Shown: in pieces, positions 38,112-45,619 of the stretch
Numbering within the stretch: the first letter of the stretch is position 1
How the letters are laid out: each line of letters starts with the position of its first letter
DNA from: Rhodocyclales bacterium
Lineage (GTDB): Bacteria > Pseudomonadota > Gammaproteobacteria > Burkholderiales > Rhodocyclaceae
Direction of reading: 5' to 3'
Length of the DNA stretch: 53,173 nucleotides
Assembly: GCA_028292505.1 (NCBI GenBank)
Contig: JAQGMF010000042.1
Location: 1-53,173, forward strand
Notes under the pieces: generated by a model
Told to the model about the DNA's origin: nothing
What the model saw: the letters and a program-made list of their open reading frames with translations, nothing else
The model's database searches: none
Made by a program: the position numbers and the translations under genes

Positions 38112-38969
38112 GTGACACCTCCAAAACTCAAAGGCCTCGGTCGCGGCCTCGACGCCTTGTTGGGCGGCGACACATTGCCTTCCGACAACGTCGGCAATCT
38201 CACTACTTTGCCAGTGATGGATCTGCAACCCGGCAAGTATCAACCGCGCACGCGCATGGACGCCGGTTCGCTCGAAGAGCTGGCCGCGTCGATCCGCACG
38301 CAAGGGCTGATGCAGCCCATCACCGTGCGCCCGGTTGGCGATGGGCGTCACGAAATCATTGCCGGCGAGCGTCGCTGGCGCGCGGCACAGATTGCCGAGA
38401 TGACGGAAGTGCCGGTAATCATCCGGGATATTCCCGATGAAGCGGCGCTGGCCATGTCGCTCATTGAAAACATCCAGCGCGAGGATCTCAATCCGCTCGA
38501 AGAAGCGCTCGGCATCCAGCGCCTGATCGATGAATTCGGCATGACGCATCAGCAGGCCGCCGATGCGCTGGGCCGCTCGCGTCCAGCCACATCGAACTTG
38601 CTACGCCTGCTGCAATTGCCCGAAGCTGTGCGCGAGTTGCTGATGATCGGTGACATCGAAATGGGTCACGCGCGTGCGTTGCTCGCACTGCCTTCTGTGG
38701 AGCAGATACTGGTCGGTAATCAGGTCGTCGCCAAGCGCCTGTCGGTGCGCGAGACAGAGAAGCTGGTGTCCAGCAAGCTGGCGCCGAAAGACGCCAAGAC
38801 CACCAAACGCGTGGAAGCCAGCCAGGATTTGCTGCGCCTCGAAGAAGACCTATCCGACAAGCTTGGTGCAACGGTAAAGATCAAGGCCAACAAAAAAGGT
38901 GCGGGCGTGCTGACAATAGACTTCGGCAGTCTGGACCAGCTTGACGGTTTGCTGGAGCGTTTCAAGTAA
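38112..38969 (+). CDS. parB: Chromosome-partitioning protein ParB (Spo0J)
   Basis: 285 aa from GTG 38112 (TPPKLKGLGRGLDALLG, the ParA-stimulating N-terminus). The CTP-binding fold shows GERRWRAAQ (85-93) and LIENIQREDLNPLEEA; the HTH (GMTHQQAADALGRSRPATSN) binds parS, and a C-terminal dimerisation domain closes it. It loads at parS and spreads as a CTP clamp. Two matching parS sites are in this window. Confidence 0.97.
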   Translation: MTPPKLKGLGRGLDALLGGDTLPSDNVGNLTTLPVMDLQPGKYQPRTRMDAGSLEELAASIRTQGLMQPITVRPVGDGRHEIIAGERRWRAAQIAEMTEVPVIIRDIPDEAALAMSLIENIQREDLNPLEEALGIQRLIDEFGMTHQQAADALGRSRPATSNLLRLLQLPEAVRELLMIGDIEMGHARALLALPSVEQILVGNQVVAKRLSVRETEKLVSSKLAPKDAKTTKRVEASQDLLRLEEDLSDKLGATVKIKANKKGAGVLTIDFGSLDQLDGLLERFK

Positions 38970-39004
38970 AAGCGCGTCGCGATACTGGTTGCACGCCACG
39001 AACC

Positions 39005-39343
39005 ATGACTACTCAACTGTTCAATCTGCTGGCCCAACTACCCGCTGCTACCGAGCACGAAGACTTTCACACGCTGTTCGACTCACCTTCTGTGCGCGTC
39101 GAGCGCATCGTCTCCGACGGTCAAAGCAGCCCGGCCGGTTTCTGGTATGACCAACCTTATGACGAATGGATTTTGTTGCTGCAGGGCGAGGCAGTGCTGG
39201 AGTCTCCGAAGGGCCAGCAACACATCCTGCATGCAGGCGACAGCCTATGCGTCGTTGCCCATTGCCGGCATCGCGTGGTGAGTACTGCTTCGCGCACGGT
39301 ATGGCTTGCGGTGCACGTATTGGGCGACGCGCAAGCAGCGTAA
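39005..39343 (+). CDS. Cupin-domain protein
   Basis: 112 aa. A single small beta-barrel is predicted: DQPYDEWILLLQGEAVLES corresponds to the first cupin motif (with Glu but lacking the usual His pair) and HAGDSLCVVAHCRHRV to the second, with a possible metal-ligand His. A small metal-binding or sugar-binding role is possible; the reaction cannot be named. It lies 35 bp after parB on the same strand. Confidence 0.8.
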   Translation: MTTQLFNLLAQLPAATEHEDFHTLFDSPSVRVERIVSDGQSSPAGFWYDQPYDEWILLLQGEAVLESPKGQQHILHAGDSLCVVAHCRHRVVSTASRTVWLAVHVLGDAQAA

Positions 39344-39370
39344 TAATCGCGCAGACCAGTGGAGGCAATG

Positions 39371-40069
39371 ATGATAAAGACGAAAGTCATAAGAAGTTTG
39401 GGGGTGCTCGTGCTGGCAGTGCCTCTGCTGGCGCACGCCAGTCTGTTCGACGCCCTGAGCAACAAGGATGCGTCTGCGGGCCTGCGGCAGGCACTGGAAC
39501 AGGGGGCCACGCAAGCCGTTGCGACACTGGGCGTGCCCGACGGTTTTCTCGGCAACGAGCGCTATCGCATCCCCTTGCCCGCCGGTTTCAAGAAAGCCGA
39601 ACCCTTCTTGCGTGCGATGGGTCAGGGCAAGTCATACGACGAGTTGGAAGTAACGCTCAATCGTGCAGCCGAAAGCGCCGTGGCCGAAGCCAAGCCCTTG
39701 CTCGTCGGTGCGGTCAAGCAGATGACTTTGCAGGATGCCAAAAGCATTCTCAGTGGGGGCGACGATTCGGTGACGCAATATTTTCGCGGCAAGACAACGG
39801 AAGCCTTGACCCAGAAATTTCTGCCCGTCGTCACCAAGGTCACTTCACGCTTGCAGCTTGCCACGCAATACAACGAACTGGCTAGCCAGGGCGCCGCGCT
39901 GGGCCTGATCAAGACGGAAGACGCGAGTGTCGAACGCTATGTCACGCGCAAGGCACTCGATGCCCTGTACCTGCGTATAGGGGAAGAGGAAAAAGCGATC
40001 CGTCAGAATCCAGCACAGGCCGGTGGCAGTATTGCGCGCAAAGTATTTGGCGCGATATCAGGTAACTAA
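39371..40069 (+). CDS. DUF4197 family exported protein
   Basis: 232 aa from ATG 39371, which has GGAGG at 5 nt; ATG 39368 and GTG 39359 are less well placed. A signal peptide ends at LLAHA (about residue 22). The mature protein is helical, with the DUF4197 features ALSNKDASAGLRQALEQGA and the repeated ILSGGDDSVTQYFRGKT block. The family is periplasmic and of unknown function. The stop codon is followed by a short tandem repeat in which the stop itself is repeated. Confidence 0.88.
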   Translation: MIKTKVIRSLGVLVLAVPLLAHASLFDALSNKDASAGLRQALEQGATQAVATLGVPDGFLGNERYRIPLPAGFKKAEPFLRAMGQGKSYDELEVTLNRAAESAVAEAKPLLVGAVKQMTLQDAKSILSGGDDSVTQYFRGKTTEALTQKFLPVVTKVTSRLQLATQYNELASQGAALGLIKTEDASVERYVTRKALDALYLRIGEEEKAIRQNPAQAGGSIARKVFGAISGN

Positions 40070-40120
40070 GCAGGTAATTGAGCAGGTAACTAAGTCGGGC
40101 AACTAAGTCTGGTAACTAAG
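40061..40120. repeat. Degenerate 12-14-bp tandem repeat over the DUF4197 stop
   Basis: GGTAACTAAGCA, GGTAATTGAGCA, GGTAACTAAGTC, a 14-bp variant and a final GGTAACTAAG follow in series. The first three units each carry an in-frame stop (TAA, TGA, TAA). Confidence 0.75.
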
Positions 40121-40131
40121 CGCGCTCAACG

Positions 40132-41328
40132 CTATTCGACATCGACAATGCGGTAGTTGCATAGCGAAACGACATATGCCAACAGGCTAAGCGTCAGCCC
40201 AGCCACCATGCCCCAGGCCAGCAGGCGCGTCGTGCTCCACAGGGCTGGTGCCACCACACCCGCGGCAATCGACATGGCCAGCGTCTGGATGGCACCCTGA
40301 CAGCTTGCCGCCGTGCCGCGTCGATGGGGAAACATGTCGAGCGCGCGTAAGGTCAATGTTGGCGTTGCGATGCTCATGCCAAACGTATAAAGCATGATTT
40401 GCGGAATCCGCGTCGCGACCGAATCGCCGACTGTGTAGCTCAAGATCACGTTGATCAGCATGGCCGTTGCCGCAATACCATACGCCAGCCAAACCGTGCT
40501 GCCGGGTGAAAGCCTACCGGCGAGTTTGGCAGACAGCGCCGAACCGCAAATCATGCCGATCACCATGGGCACGAAGAGCCAGCCGAATTCGCGCGCGCTC
40601 AGACCCAGATGCTGGATCAGGAATACCGGCGCTGACATCACGTAGATGAAAAAGCCACTGAAGAACAAGGCCATGGACAGCGACAGCATCACGAAGGGCA
40701 GACTGCCAAACATGCTGCGATAGGCAGCGAACAGATGGGCCGGGTGCAGCGACTGGCGCTTTTCCGGCGGCAAGGTCTCCGGCAGCAGACGCCATGTCAG
40801 CAGCAGTAGCGCCAGTGCCACCATGCCAAGGAACAGAAAGACTGCGCGCCAGCCGAGTGTCGTCGCGATCGCGCCGCCGATGATGGGCGCCACCGCCGGC
40901 GCGATGGCGAAGACCATCGCCACGTGCGACATCAAACGTTGTGCGGCGATACCTTCGAATACGTCGCGTATCACGGCACGTCCCGCAATCACCCCCGCGC
41001 CGGCCGAGAGACCTTGCAGGATTCGGCCGAGCCACAACGCTTCGATATTCGGAGCGAATGCACACAGCAACGAAGCCAGAACGAAAACCGCCTCGCCGAC
41101 AATGATCACGCGCTTGCGCCCGAACGCATCGGAGATCGCGCCATGCCACAGCATCATGAAAGAGAAGGGCAGCATGTACGCCGTCAGCGATTGCTGCAAT
41201 CCGAGCTGCGTGGCGTGCAGGCCATCGCGGATTGCGGGAAAAGCGGGCAGGTAGGTATCCACCGCGAACGGCCCGATGGTATTCAGCGCAGCTAGAAGCA
41301 GCGCTAGCAATGCGTAGGGAATTTTCAT
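40132..41328 (-). CDS. Bcr/CflA-type MFS multidrug efflux transporter
   Basis: 398 aa from ATG 41328 (MKIPYALLALLLAALNTIGP); the frame is open to 41397. Twelve hydrophobic segments are expected. The MFS loop motif is GAISDAFGRKRVI, and the Bcr/CflA features DTYLPAFPAIRDGL in TM1 and GRILQGLSAGAGVIAGRAVIRD in TM4 are present. It would export drugs or metabolites such as bicyclomycin, chloramphenicol or Cys by proton antiport. No regulator is adjacent. Confidence 0.93.
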   Translation of the reverse strand: MKIPYALLALLLAALNTIGPFAVDTYLPAFPAIRDGLHATQLGLQQSLTAYMLPFSFMMLWHGAISDAFGRKRVIIVGEAVFVLASLLCAFAPNIEALWLGRILQGLSAGAGVIAGRAVIRDVFEGIAAQRLMSHVAMVFAIAPAVAPIIGGAIATTLGWRAVFLFLGMVALALLLLTWRLLPETLPPEKRQSLHPAHLFAAYRSMFGSLPFVMLSLSMALFFSGFFIYVMSAPVFLIQHLGLSAREFGWLFVPMVIGMICGSALSAKLAGRLSPGSTVWLAYGIAATAMLINVILSYTVGDSVATRIPQIMLYTFGMSIATPTLTLRALDMFPHRRGTAASCQGAIQTLAMSIAAGVVAPALWSTTRLLAWGMVAGLTLSLLAYVVSLCNYRIVDVE

Positions 41329-41428
41329 GAATCGTCTAGACCGGAGAACAGCAACCTTACGCGCTGCACGAGCGCGCATAAACCCACAAATGCGCACAGC
41401 AGTATTTCACTCTGCGGGATAGTCGATG

Positions 41429-42883
41429 CTATTCCATTGGCATAAGCGTCACGGCAATTGTCTTGCGCGCCTGCGTGGCAGCACGAATTTCGCCGCGAAT
41501 CTGTTCGAGGATGCGAGTACGGTCATCGCGATAGAAGAGGTTGTACGACTCGAACGGGATCATCTTGCCGTCGGGCTGAACCATGTGGATGCAGGATTTC
41601 TTGAGCGCGCGAATGTCGAGATTCTGTGCGTCCATAAACTGCACAATTAGCACACGAAACACGTTGTCATAACCCAGCGTTGGTGCGTCGACCATCGGCA
41701 GGCAGCACAACAGATCGGACAGGCAGTTGGCCTGCGATTCGGGCGAATGATTCGTCGAGAACAGTTTAAATAGTTGCGCCTTGAGTTGCGGATCGCGCTC
41801 GAAGACGATGGTGTTCGACGGGCCGGCAAGTAAGACTTCCGGACCGAGATGACGCGTCAGCGGCGTCACTTCGTCGCCAAGCTTGAGCGCGTAAGCCATT
41901 GCCAGCGTATCCGGGTTGCAGGGCACGGGCACTACGTCTTCGAGCGAGAACAGATCGGACTGCTCTGCAATACGACGACGGATCTCGCTGACGGTCAGGC
42001 GATGCGAGACTGAATCGAAATCCGTATTGCGTCCGGCGTCCTGAATCGGTTGCAAGGTCACGCCACGCACACATGGCTGCTTGAGACCGAACTGGATGAT
42101 GTCGCCGATCTCGTCGTCGTTGAGCCCACGTTTCAGGGTGACCACCAGCGTCGTCGAAAGATTGTGCCGATTGGCCGCTTCGAGCGCCTGCATACGGATG
42201 CGCGTGAGATCGGCGCCACGCAAGGCTTGGTGCACTTCCGCACGCAGCGAATCGAATTGCAGGTAGATCTCGACACCTGGCGAATACTCGGCAAGCCGCG
42301 CGGCAAAATCGGCATCCTGCGCCAGGCGTATGCCATTGGTATTAATCATCAGATGCTTGATCGGTCGTGCCCGAGCCGCATCCAGAATGGCGAAGAAGTC
42401 CGGATGCAAGGTCGGCTCGCCGCCGGAAATCTGCACCACGTCGGCCTCTCCCTCGCTTTTCACGATTGCGTCGAGCATTGCTTCGACGACAGCCAGCGGC
42501 TTGTGCGTGAGCCGTTCCGGGCCGCTGTCTGCGTAGCACACCGGGCAGCGCAGATTGCAATGGTCTGTGATCTCAAGCACCGTCAGGCAAGAGTGCTGCA
42601 TATGGTCTGGGCATAAACCGCAGTCGTACGGACAGCCATATTGCATCTTCGTCGCGAAGTGCTCTGGCATCTCCGGGCGCTTTACATACACCTCGCGTGA
42701 GAGACGGTAATACTCTGCATCGTCAGAGATCAGCACACGTTCGGTGCCGTGTGCGGGACACCACTTCTCCATAAAGACCTTATCGTCCTTGATCAGGATC
42801 TTCGCTTCGACTTGGCGCAAGCAGGTCGTGCAGACGGACTGCGTGGTGTCGTAGAAGAGGTAGGGGCGGTTCTTGCGGCTCAT
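41429..42883 (-). CDS. Radical SAM protein resembling MJ0619/Tes lipid-coupling enzymes
   Basis: 484 aa from ATG 42883, whose ATGA overlaps the upstream stop. The radical SAM cluster cysteines are C109, C113 and C116 (DHCNLRCPVCYADSG), with the glycine-rich SGGEPT following. Before them are a rubredoxin-like CxxC (C18, C21) with C42, and a second Cys cluster, CPYDCGLCPDHMQHSC (84-99). As I recall, this N-terminal layout and the total length match MJ0619-type proteins, which include the archaeal tetraether synthase Tes; the identity has not been tested by search. It is the last gene of an overlapping five-gene operon with an Lgt-like protein, so a lipid or lipoprotein substrate is plausible. 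Confidence 0.85.
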   Translation of the reverse strand: MSRKNRPYLFYDTTQSVCTTCLRQVEAKILIKDDKVFMEKWCPAHGTERVLISDDAEYYRLSREVYVKRPEMPEHFATKMQYGCPYDCGLCPDHMQHSCLTVLEITDHCNLRCPVCYADSGPERLTHKPLAVVEAMLDAIVKSEGEADVVQISGGEPTLHPDFFAILDAARARPIKHLMINTNGIRLAQDADFAARLAEYSPGVEIYLQFDSLRAEVHQALRGADLTRIRMQALEAANRHNLSTTLVVTLKRGLNDDEIGDIIQFGLKQPCVRGVTLQPIQDAGRNTDFDSVSHRLTVSEIRRRIAEQSDLFSLEDVVPVPCNPDTLAMAYALKLGDEVTPLTRHLGPEVLLAGPSNTIVFERDPQLKAQLFKLFSTNHSPESQANCLSDLLCCLPMVDAPTLGYDNVFRVLIVQFMDAQNLDIRALKKSCIHMVQPDGKMIPFESYNLFYRDDRTRILEQIRGEIRAATQARKTIAVTLMPME

Positions 42884-43608
42884 GGTTTGCTCGGATAAAT
42901 GTCTGCTTGATCCCAACGAGGCAATGACAGAGCAACTCTCTTTATCGCAGCCCCCCATTCTTGATCGCTGGCCTTGGGGCAGCGAAGCTCTTCAGGTATC
43001 TCGGCTCGGCTCATATGCAGTTGGGTTACTGTGACCCGACGTTGGTCAATAAAGCAATTGAAAGGTTTAACACCCCACCGCTCACGCCAAATGCGTGAAT
43101 TTGCAAAGGCAGCGTCCCGATCGATTGCCGGAATGTGGTTGCACGATGAGAATGTGCTTGAGTAGTCGGAAGCTTTTTTCACTGCGCGTGCCCACACAAA
43201 CTCCCACATGCACTTCTGCGCAGCACTCAGGTCAGGCCTAAGGTAGAGCCGCTGCACAAGTTCATTGCCGTCCCCACCATAGGGCCTCTGCGCGTTCAAT
43301 TGCAAAAAATAACGCCAGTCCGCCGTCGGTAGAATGCTAACGGCATCTCTGAGTAAATCCTGATGGGTTGCCGCGTCTATTAACCAATAATCAAGCGCCA
43401 AACGAGGATTATTGATCTCCGAAACCTGCGTATTCTTTGGCGAGACTGCATCTCCGGCGTGGTAGTACGGGTATGGGGAAGACCTTAGATCGCCGGTGAA
43501 GTCAGCGAACAATAGCGGATAAGAAGGCTCGTCTCTGCGCTCCAGTGTGGGCACAACGATACAGGCCTGTAGCAGCAGTGGAAAAAGTGCAATAAGAAAG
43601 GCTCTCAC
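42880..43608 (-). CDS. Probable lipoprotein of unknown function
   Basis: 242 aa from GTG 43608, which overlaps the upstream gene's stop (GTGA) and has GGAG at 5 nt; the ORF is open to 43644. The N-terminus (MRAFLIALFPLLLQAC) is a short type II signal with lipobox LLQAC, Cys16 from this start. The mature part has scattered Trp and Cys and no recognised domain. It should be a membrane-anchored periplasmic or outer-membrane lipoprotein. Being encoded between a SEL1-repeat protein and the radical SAM enzyme, it may be a partner or substrate of that system. Confidence 0.75.
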   Translation of the reverse strand: MRAFLIALFPLLLQACIVVPTLERRDEPSYPLLFADFTGDLRSSPYPYYHAGDAVSPKNTQVSEINNPRLALDYWLIDAATHQDLLRDAVSILPTADWRYFLQLNAQRPYGGDGNELVQRLYLRPDLSAAQKCMWEFVWARAVKKASDYSSTFSSCNHIPAIDRDAAFANSRIWRERWGVKPFNCFIDQRRVTVTQLHMSRAEIPEELRCPKASDQEWGAAIKRVALSLPRWDQADIYPSKP

Positions 43609-44321
43609 AATAACTCCCCGCTGTTGCGCAACCGGTCTATGCATGCGGCCTGAGCGTTCGCTGTCTCATTGCTCGGCATGACTGCCTCAAGACGGATTGC
43701 ATCTTCGGAGGCCCTCGAAACGCAATACCACGTGAGCGCCTTTGTTAGATCTTTTGAAATGCCAATGCCGCTTTCATACTGTTGCGCCAATTTGAAAGCT
43801 GCGTACTTGACGCCCCGCTTTGCTGCGATCTCAAACCATTTTGCGGCTTCTTCCCTATCCGCCCATTTGTTCTTGGTGTCAGACAGGCGGATAGCGAATC
43901 TAAGCGGCGCGTTCGCGCTACCTTTTTCGGCTAGCACGCGCCACTGAGATAGTCCCTTAGAGATATTCAACTCGAGACCGAACTCGCCAAACAAATACCC
44001 ATCAGCCAAATCGACCTGGGCGGGCTCGTAGTGATTTTCAGCGGCCTTACGAAGCCAGGAAACCGACTCGTTCAGATCCTTGCTGACGCCTCCCATGCCG
44101 AAGCGAAAACTTAAGGCCAGCCGATATTGATCCTGCGCGTTTCCAGATTTCGCGGAGGGCAGGAAGCGACCCTTCGCAAGGTCGTCTTTCGGCGGCAACA
44201 ATGGCGCATGCACGACGCAGGCCATGCCGCCAAGAATTCCGGCTGCCGCAAGCACCATCGGCAGGTGACGCCACCGAGAGTTGGCCAAGGCGTCAGGCCG
44301 TTGGCTGATGATTGAGTGCAC
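43605..44321 (-). CDS. SEL1-repeat protein with N-terminal membrane anchor
   Basis: 238 aa from GTG 44321 (AAGGA upstream), overlapping the Lgt-like gene by 29 bp. One hydrophobic helix (LPMVLAAAGILGGMACVV) is followed by SEL1/TPR-like repeats of about 36 residues: AQDQYRLALSFRFGMGGVSK, then AQVDLADGYLFGEFG, and later AAFKLAQQYESGIGIS. These repeats are protein-interaction modules, here probably in the periplasm. The overlap pattern makes it a core member of the operon ending in the radical SAM gene. Confidence 0.85.
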   Translation of the reverse strand: MHSIISQRPDALANSRWRHLPMVLAAAGILGGMACVVHAPLLPPKDDLAKGRFLPSAKSGNAQDQYRLALSFRFGMGGVSKDLNESVSWLRKAAENHYEPAQVDLADGYLFGEFGLELNISKGLSQWRVLAEKGSANAPLRFAIRLSDTKNKWADREEAAKWFEIAAKRGVKYAAFKLAQQYESGIGISKDLTKALTWYCVSRASEDAIRLEAVMPSNETANAQAACIDRLRNSGELL

Positions 44322-45054
44322 GACGAAGTCCTTTGAGTGAACCGAGCAAGAACGGGGCGTAGACGAACAAGGCTGCAAGGCAGACCCATTGAATACCCGA
44401 CAAGCCGAGCGGATAGACATACGGTACCGGCTTGAGACTATCGATCAACAAACGCCACAATATATACGCAAACGTCATTGTCTTGAACTGCAGGCCGGGC
44501 ACAACGGCAAATCGGTTGGCGGTCCGATGCAAGACCCACCACAGCGTCAGGGCAAAGACAATTTCGTAGAGTTGCGTTGGGTGTCGGGCAATGCCATCGC
44601 CAAAATCTATTCCCCATGGCAGCGAAGTAGCGATGCCATATGTGCCGTCATTGAGTCCGGCAAGAAAGCAGCCGATGCGGCCGATGGACAGGGCCAGTAG
44701 TATCGGCCCTACGAACAAGTCGCCGGTCGAACGATGCGCGCAACACAAACGCTTGGCAATCTCGGTGCCGATGAGACCTCCGAGCAGGCCGCCGACCATC
44801 GACTGTCCAGCCCATATCTCTCCCCAGAAATTCTGCTGCGTGAAGAGCTGTGGCCATTCGATGGCGAACACAAGTTTATTACCTATGCCCGCGCCGAGTA
44901 GGCAACCGAAAAGAATCCAGTACGCTTTGCCTTGCAACGACGATGTCTCGAGATTGCGGTTACGCAGGATGAAGTAATAGCGCGCTCCAATGAACATTGC
45001 GCTGGCCTCAAAGCAGGCGTGAACGAAATGGGCGGTTTCAGGATCGAGGATCAT
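44293..45054 (-). CDS. Lgt-like integral membrane protein lacking the catalytic His
   Basis: 253 aa from ATG 45054, preceded by an ideal GGAGGT. It is a polytopic membrane protein aligned by eye with prolipoprotein diacylglyceryl transferase: GRIGCFLAG (125-133) stands for GRxGNFING and RHPTQLYE (157-164) for RHPSQLYE. In the catalytic HGGL block of E. coli Lgt, this protein has VGGL (V87), so the essential His is missing, and the FR near the end is replaced. It is therefore unlikely to be the housekeeping Lgt. It may bind or transfer a different lipid group in the same operon as a Tes-like radical SAM enzyme. Confidence 0.8.
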   Translation of the reverse strand: MILDPETAHFVHACFEASAMFIGARYYFILRNRNLETSSLQGKAYWILFGCLLGAGIGNKLVFAIEWPQLFTQQNFWGEIWAGQSMVGGLLGGLIGTEIAKRLCCAHRSTGDLFVGPILLALSIGRIGCFLAGLNDGTYGIATSLPWGIDFGDGIARHPTQLYEIVFALTLWWVLHRTANRFAVVPGLQFKTMTFAYILWRLLIDSLKPVPYVYPLGLSGIQWVCLAALFVYAPFLLGSLKGLRRALNHQPTA

Positions 45055-45223
45055 CTGGGACCTCCTGGGCTGCCTTAGCGTTTGTTCTGCGATACCAACG
45101 GAAAGCAAAATATCCAGAGACCGCAAACAACAGCACGAAAAAACCGCTAACAACCAAGATCAGCGGCGCGAACGCACGTTCATAGGTGCTTGGCGCGGCA
45201 AACAATCCTCTGGCACCCTGCAT
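45038..45223 (-). CDS. Small single-pass membrane protein, first gene of the Lgt-like operon
   Basis: 61 aa from ATG 45223 (GGAG about 10 nt upstream), or 69 aa from GTG 45247. One strong TM helix (LILVVSGFFVLLFAVSGYFA) is followed by a basic FRWYRR and a short acidic tail. Not recognised. It overlaps the Lgt-like gene by 17 bp, so it belongs to the same unit. Confidence 0.6.
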   Translation of the reverse strand: MQGARGLFAAPSTYERAFAPLILVVSGFFVLLFAVSGYFAFRWYRRTNAKAAQEVPDDPRS

Positions 45224-45354
45224 GAAACAGGTAGCTCCGCCCAACACGAACAGGGCGCAGAAAAGGAGCAGACATATTTGCAGCGCACGTTTTGCCTGAA
45301 GATTAATATTTATCCCCCGGACATTGAAAACTTATTGTCATAAATAAAATTATC

Positions 45355-45603
45355 TCAAGTAGAGCTATCTTCCGCGTTGGGCGCCTCTGGCGGAGCCATC
45401 GTCTTGGGAGCAAAAATTCGAATGAGCAGCCAGAACGTTGCTATGCCGACGGCAAAAAACCACACCATGCCCACCACGAAAAATTTTTCGCCAAAGGTGG
45501 ATACAAGTACCACGCACCCTCCAGTGCCGAAGATGAGTGTGCTCAGAAAGAAAAGAATTGGCGCAGCGACGAATCTTGCAAGATTAACCAAAAGTTCATG
45601 CAT
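45355..45603 (-). CDS. Small two-helix membrane protein
   Basis: 82 aa with two hydrophobic segments (FVAAPILFFLSTLIFGTGGC and VVGMVWFFAVGIATFWLLI) and a Pro/Glu-rich soluble end. GGAG precedes ATG 45603 by 7 nt. Not recognised. It is on the same strand between the LplT-PlsC gene and the Lgt-like operon and could belong to either. Confidence 0.65.
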   Translation of the reverse strand: MHELLVNLARFVAAPILFFLSTLIFGTGGCVVLVSTFGEKFFVVGMVWFFAVGIATFWLLIRIFAPKTMAPPEAPNAEDSST

Positions 45604-45619
45604 GACATGCTCCTAACGG

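Noticed and set aside
45038..45603. The two small membrane proteins as toxin-like peptides
   Set aside because: Their only support would be size and hydrophobicity; one overlaps the Lgt-like gene and is better read as an operon member.
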